NCBI GenBank assembly: GCA_900550065.1
Contig: URQR01000070.1
Location: 1 to 9,469, forward strand
Reading direction: 5' to 3'
Origin: an uncultured Eubacteriales bacterium
GTDB taxonomy: Bacteria > Bacillota > Clostridia > UBA1381 > UMGS1253
DNA: 9,469 nucleotides
The position numbers were made by a program, and so were the translations under genes. Of this stretch, positions 7,402 to 9,469 are shown piece by piece (position 1 is the first letter of the stretch; every line of letters begins with the position of its first letter). The notes under the pieces were generated by a model. That model saw nothing but the letters and a program-made list of their open reading frames with translations, searched no databases and was not told the DNA's origin.

Positions 7402-8679
7402 TTACAATTCTTTCTGAATCTTTTTCACGTCCACATCGCGCGGCAAAATGCCCTCTTTTACGCAGATTGCCGCCGCAATGCCGCCCGCCTCGCCGATACC
7501 GGCACAAATCGGCATCACGCGGAAGTTGGAGTGCGCCATGTGCGTCCCCGAGATGTTGCGCCCAGATAAGAGCAGGCCGTCAATTTTTTCCGGTACAAGG
7601 CATCCATACGGGATTGTGTAACCGTCAATCTCCGGAAACTCCTTCTGCGCGCCCGTTTCGTCGAGGCCCGCACCCGTAATATTATGTACGTCAAAATTAA
7701 AGCTTGCGTCACGCACTACCCAATCGTCAAACTGGCGCGACGCTAAAATATCCTCCTCCGTAATCTGTGCAACGCCCTTAAAGTGGCGTGTTTCGCGGAT
7801 ACCAATGAGCGAGGCCGAGCTAATGATAAAGCAGTTTTCATACCCGGGCACAAATTCGCGCAAAAAGCGGACAATTTCGTCCATCTGCGACCGGCACACA
7901 ATCTCCGCCCGTGTCAAATCGGCCGCCTTCGTGCCGTCGATGTCAATCGCGTTTGTCATGTTGCACGTCACAACACCCGGCAGCGTCGATTCATATAAGA
8001 GCACATGCCCCGCCGGGAACGGAATATGCTTGCGCGCTAACGCCTGCAGCTCGCCGCGCGGCGTTTCGTATGTACTTTCAAACGAGCCTAAAAATACCGC
8101 CCGCTCTGTATCCACGTCCCCGACTTTAAACATAATGGTCGCAGGCTGCATCTTACCATCTTGCTCACGCCCAAGCGTATAGGCCGCACCCGACTTTGCA
8201 GCTACGTCGCCGTCGCCGCTCGCGTCAATCACAACCTTTGCCATAATTGCCTCACGACCCGATTTGCTCTCGCAAATCACGCCCGTGACCCTATCGTCTT
8301 CCATGATGACCCCGCTGGCAAATGTATAAAGCTGCAATTTTGCGCCCGCCTCATCAAGCATTGTTAAAAACAACTGCTTGAGCTTCTCCGGGTCAATCGT
8401 AATGGTCACTTTATCCTTGTATTCCCCTTCGTTTTGCGCCGCGCTTCTTTGTAGAATCTCATGATAGAGCTTGCTGCCCGACCGGCCCGTCCAATGACTC
8501 ATCAGCCCCACCGTCGCAATCCCGCCGACTGCGCCCTGCTGCTCAATGAGCATCGTGTCCGCTCCCATACGCGCGGCCGAAATCGCCGCGCAAACGCCTG
8601 CCGGGCCTGCGCCAACGACGAGCACGTCGACCTCGTGCGTGACCGGAATCTGCCGCTTTGGTTCTTCATAGAATTTCAT
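7402..8679 (-). CDS. FAD-dependent oxidoreductase (FAD_oxidored, PF12831 type)
   Basis: The product has 425 residues, complete and without a signal peptide. It carries an N-terminal Rossmann FAD-binding fold: DVLVVGAGPAGVCAAISAAR (18-37) with GxGxxG, then Glu46 (MLIEQ) in the place that usually holds the FAD ribose, followed by GAVGGIATVG (49-58). The second FAD segment is KVVIDASGDGDVAAKSGA (148-165). Toward the C-terminus are LIGIRETRHFKG (291-302) and the FAD-closing LLLSGRNISGTHMAHSNFRV (369-388) with AGIGEAGGIAAA (393-404). These are the signatures of a family often mislabelled 'xanthan lyase'; members act on unknown, often carbohydrate-linked, substrates. ATG at 8679 is supported by AAAGGGTGG at 8694-8686. 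It is transcribed divergently from a PocR/AraC-type regulator, which is its likely controller. The nucleoside hydrolase lies downstream on the same strand with no good terminator between. Reaction and substrate are not known. Confidence 0.92.
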   Translation of the reverse strand: MKFYEEPKRQIPVTHEVDVLVVGAGPAGVCAAISAARMGADTMLIEQQGAVGGIATVGLMSHWTGRSGSKLYHEILQRSAAQNEGEYKDKVTITIDPEKLKQLFLTMLDEAGAKLQLYTFASGVIMEDDRVTGVICESKSGREAIMAKVVIDASGDGDVAAKSGAAYTLGREQDGKMQPATIMFKVGDVDTERAVFLGSFESTYETPRGELQALARKHIPFPAGHVLLYESTLPGVVTCNMTNAIDIDGTKAADLTRAEIVCRSQMDEIVRFLREFVPGYENCFIISSASLIGIRETRHFKGVAQITEEDILASRQFDDWVVRDASFNFDVHNITGAGLDETGAQKEFPEIDGYTIPYGCLVPEKIDGLLLSGRNISGTHMAHSNFRVMPICAGIGEAGGIAAAICVKEGILPRDVDVKKIQKEL

Positions 8680-8691
8680 TCCATACCACCC

Positions 8692-8720
8692 TTTACTTCT
8701 TTTTTGTTGTATACTATAAT
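8692..8720 (+). promoter_or_regulatory. Predicted sigma-A promoter of the AraC-type regulator
   Basis: TTTACT at 8692-8697 (4/6) and a perfect TATAAT at 8715-8720 are 17 bases apart. Transcription would begin near 8727, with a leader of about 80 bases. The -35 overlaps the Shine-Dalgarno region of the divergent FAD gene and the -10 lies inside the large inverted repeat. Confidence 0.65.
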
Positions 8721-8734
8721 AGTAGTATACAACA
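8705..8734. promoter_or_regulatory. Operator-like inverted repeat over the divergent FAD oxidoreductase/regulator promoters
   Basis: The 12-base arms TGTTGTATACTA and TAGTATACAACA match perfectly as reverse complements around the 6-base centre TAATAG. Each arm holds a GTATAC hexamer, centred 16 bases apart. The predicted -10 elements of both divergent promoters fall within it, so a bound protein would block or steer both. There is no T tail in either direction matching a terminator, and it sits between two gene starts. The binding protein is probably the adjacent regulator, though a perfect dyad is more typical of GntR, LacI or TetR types than of AraC types. Confidence 0.8.
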
Positions 8735-8747
8735 GCAGGTGCATCAA
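8719..8747 (-). promoter_or_regulatory. Predicted sigma-A promoter of the FAD oxidoreductase gene
   Basis: On the minus strand, TTGATG at 8747-8742 and TACTAT at 8724-8719 are 17 bases apart. The -10 overlaps the opposing TATAAT of the regulator promoter by two bases, so the two promoters probably compete. Other A+T hexamers nearby make the exact -10 uncertain. Confidence 0.5.
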
Positions 8748-8795
8748 AACCTTAAAAATCTGTTTCAAAATCTATAAAAACGTGCACAAGACGTT

Positions 8796-8803
8796 AGGGG
8801 GGG
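8796..8803 (+). promoter_or_regulatory. Poly-G ribosome binding site of the AraC-type regulator
   Basis: AGGGGGGG lies five bases before the ATG at 8809 and decides that start. An in-frame GTG at 8782 has no Shine-Dalgarno site. The run of seven G is a possible slippage site. A weak AACGT/ACGTT stem-loop (8779-8795) ends just before it. Confidence 0.65.
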
Positions 8804-8808
8804 CGGCT

Positions 8809-9469
8809 ATGGTAACACAAATCACGAGCTATATTGACTATTTAAAACGTCAGCACGGCCTGCAAATCACAGTACACGACCGCACGGGCCAGCTTGCGCC
8901 GTATATGGACGCGCTGGCGGGCTACAACATTCATGCAAACGCCTATTGCCTGTATGTCAAGTCGCAAAAAAACCTATGGGACAAGTGTCGCTTCAAGCAA
9001 AATAAGGTCTTCACAAAGTGCGGCGAAGGCGCGTTTTTCGGGATGTGTTTCGCCGGCGTAGAGGAGTTTGTGCTGCCGTTCTTCTATGAGGGGGCAGTCG
9101 CCGGCTTTGTCAGCGTGAGCGGCTACAGAAAAAACGAGCAAAAAGCAAAAGAAAGGCTTTATACGCTCTCGAACGAATACCGCCTCGACCGCGAAGTGCT
9201 GTTGTCGCTCTACGAAAACCATCTTTGCGCCGACATCCCCGACAAAAAGTTTGTCCAAACGCTGATTGAGCCGCTATGCGCAATGCTGACCCTGCTGTGC
9301 GCGCATACGGCGCAGACATATCCGGAAAACAGCTATATCGGCGAGTCAAATTACATTTACGGGCACATTCTCGTTTATCTGCGCCGCAACTACGCCGCCA
9401 AAATTACGCTCGACGACCTCGCGGCGCTGTGCCATTGCAGTAAGTCTTATATCAGCCATATTTTTAAAA
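8809..9469 (+). CDS. AraC-family transcriptional regulator with N-terminal PocR-like sensor domain, 3'-truncated by window edge
   Basis: The frame is open from ATG 8809 to the window end (220 residues visible, no stop). Residues about 10-165 resemble the PocR ligand-sensing domain: cysteines at 47, 60, 71 and 80 in YCLYVKSQKNLWDKC (46-60) and TKCGEGAFFGMCFAGVEEFV (69-88), then LPFFYEGAVAGFVSVSGYR (89-107), which matches the family's 'H/FAG..EF..P....G...G' pattern. From about residue 182 an AraC-type DNA-binding domain begins: YIYGHILVYLRRNYAAKITL leads into the first helix-turn-helix, DDLAALCHCSKSYISHIFK (202-220). The second helix-turn-helix lies beyond the window. PocR domains sense small molecules; the founding PocR controls propanediol and cobalamin genes in Salmonella. 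It is divergent from the FAD oxidoreductase across 129 bases containing the inverted repeat, so it likely controls that gene and itself. The effector is unknown. Confidence 0.88.
   Translation, partial: MVTQITSYIDYLKRQHGLQITVHDRTGQLAPYMDALAGYNIHANAYCLYVKSQKNLWDKCRFKQNKVFTKCGEGAFFGMCFAGVEEFVLPFFYEGAVAGFVSVSGYRKNEQKAKERLYTLSNEYRLDREVLLSLYENHLCADIPDKKFVQTLIEPLCAMLTLLCAHTAQTYPENSYIGESNYIYGHILVYLRRNYAAKITLDDLAALCHCSKSYISHIFK

Noticed and set aside
7003..7569. Plus-strand open frame of 188 codons spanning the hydrolase/FAD gene junction
   Set aside because: It runs antisense through two real genes and their promoter and shows no motif or ribosome binding site.
8755..8773. Direct repeat AAAATCT (8755-8761 and 8767-8773) in the regulator leader, considered as an AraC-type half-site pair
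   Set aside because: Seven-base A+T-rich repeats 12 bases apart are expected by chance in this leader, and they lie downstream of both predicted promoters' core elements for the regulator.

Overview
The window looks like a chromosomal piece of a Gram-positive, Clostridia-like (Bacillota) bacterium of moderate G+C. The reasons are: Shine-Dalgarno sites rich in AGGAG or poly-G; sigma-A type promoters close to TTGACA/TATAAT, one an exact match; T-tailed hairpin terminators; a Tex protein of standard bacterial form; and a large surface-type protein with a copper-amine-oxidase-N 'stalk' domain, a module common in Clostridia and Paenibacillus. This assignment is an inference. I see no mobile element, rRNA, tRNA or CRISPR array.

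Layout. (1) 2-2773 (+): the 3' part of a large, probably exported, carbohydrate-active protein cut by the left window edge. It has two beta-sandwich domains around a stalk domain and a helical region that may be a polysaccharide-lyase-like toroid. (2) 2816-4969 (-): tex, the S1-domain transcription accessory protein. It converges on the first gene, and the two share a perfectly palindromic bidirectional terminator. (3) 5205-6383 (+): a Gfo/Idh/MocA family sugar dehydrogenase, divergent from tex across a 235-base intergenic region holding two promoters, a 16-base palindrome and a leader hairpin. (4) 6441-7319 (-): a nucleoside hydrolase converging on the dehydrogenase, again with a shared terminator. 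It has its own consensus promoter just after the upstream gene. (5) 7402-8679 (-): an FAD-dependent oxidoreductase of the FAD_oxidored (PF12831) type. (6) 8809-9469 (+, open at the right edge): an AraC-type regulator with an N-terminal PocR-like sensor domain, divergent from the FAD gene.

How it may work together. The clearest regulatory unit is the FAD oxidoreductase and regulator pair. Their predicted -10 elements overlap, and both lie inside one near-perfect inverted repeat (12-base arms, 6-base centre) at 8705-8734, so one bound protein could control both directions. The FAD enzyme, nucleoside hydrolase and Gfo/Idh/MocA dehydrogenase suggest uptake and breakdown of a sugar, glycoside or nucleoside-like substrate, but no transporter or kinase lies in the window and the substrate is not identifiable. 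tex is a housekeeping gene. I did not find a clearly new multi-gene system. The items most worth checking are the divergent operator, the composite lyase-like protein and the leader structures.
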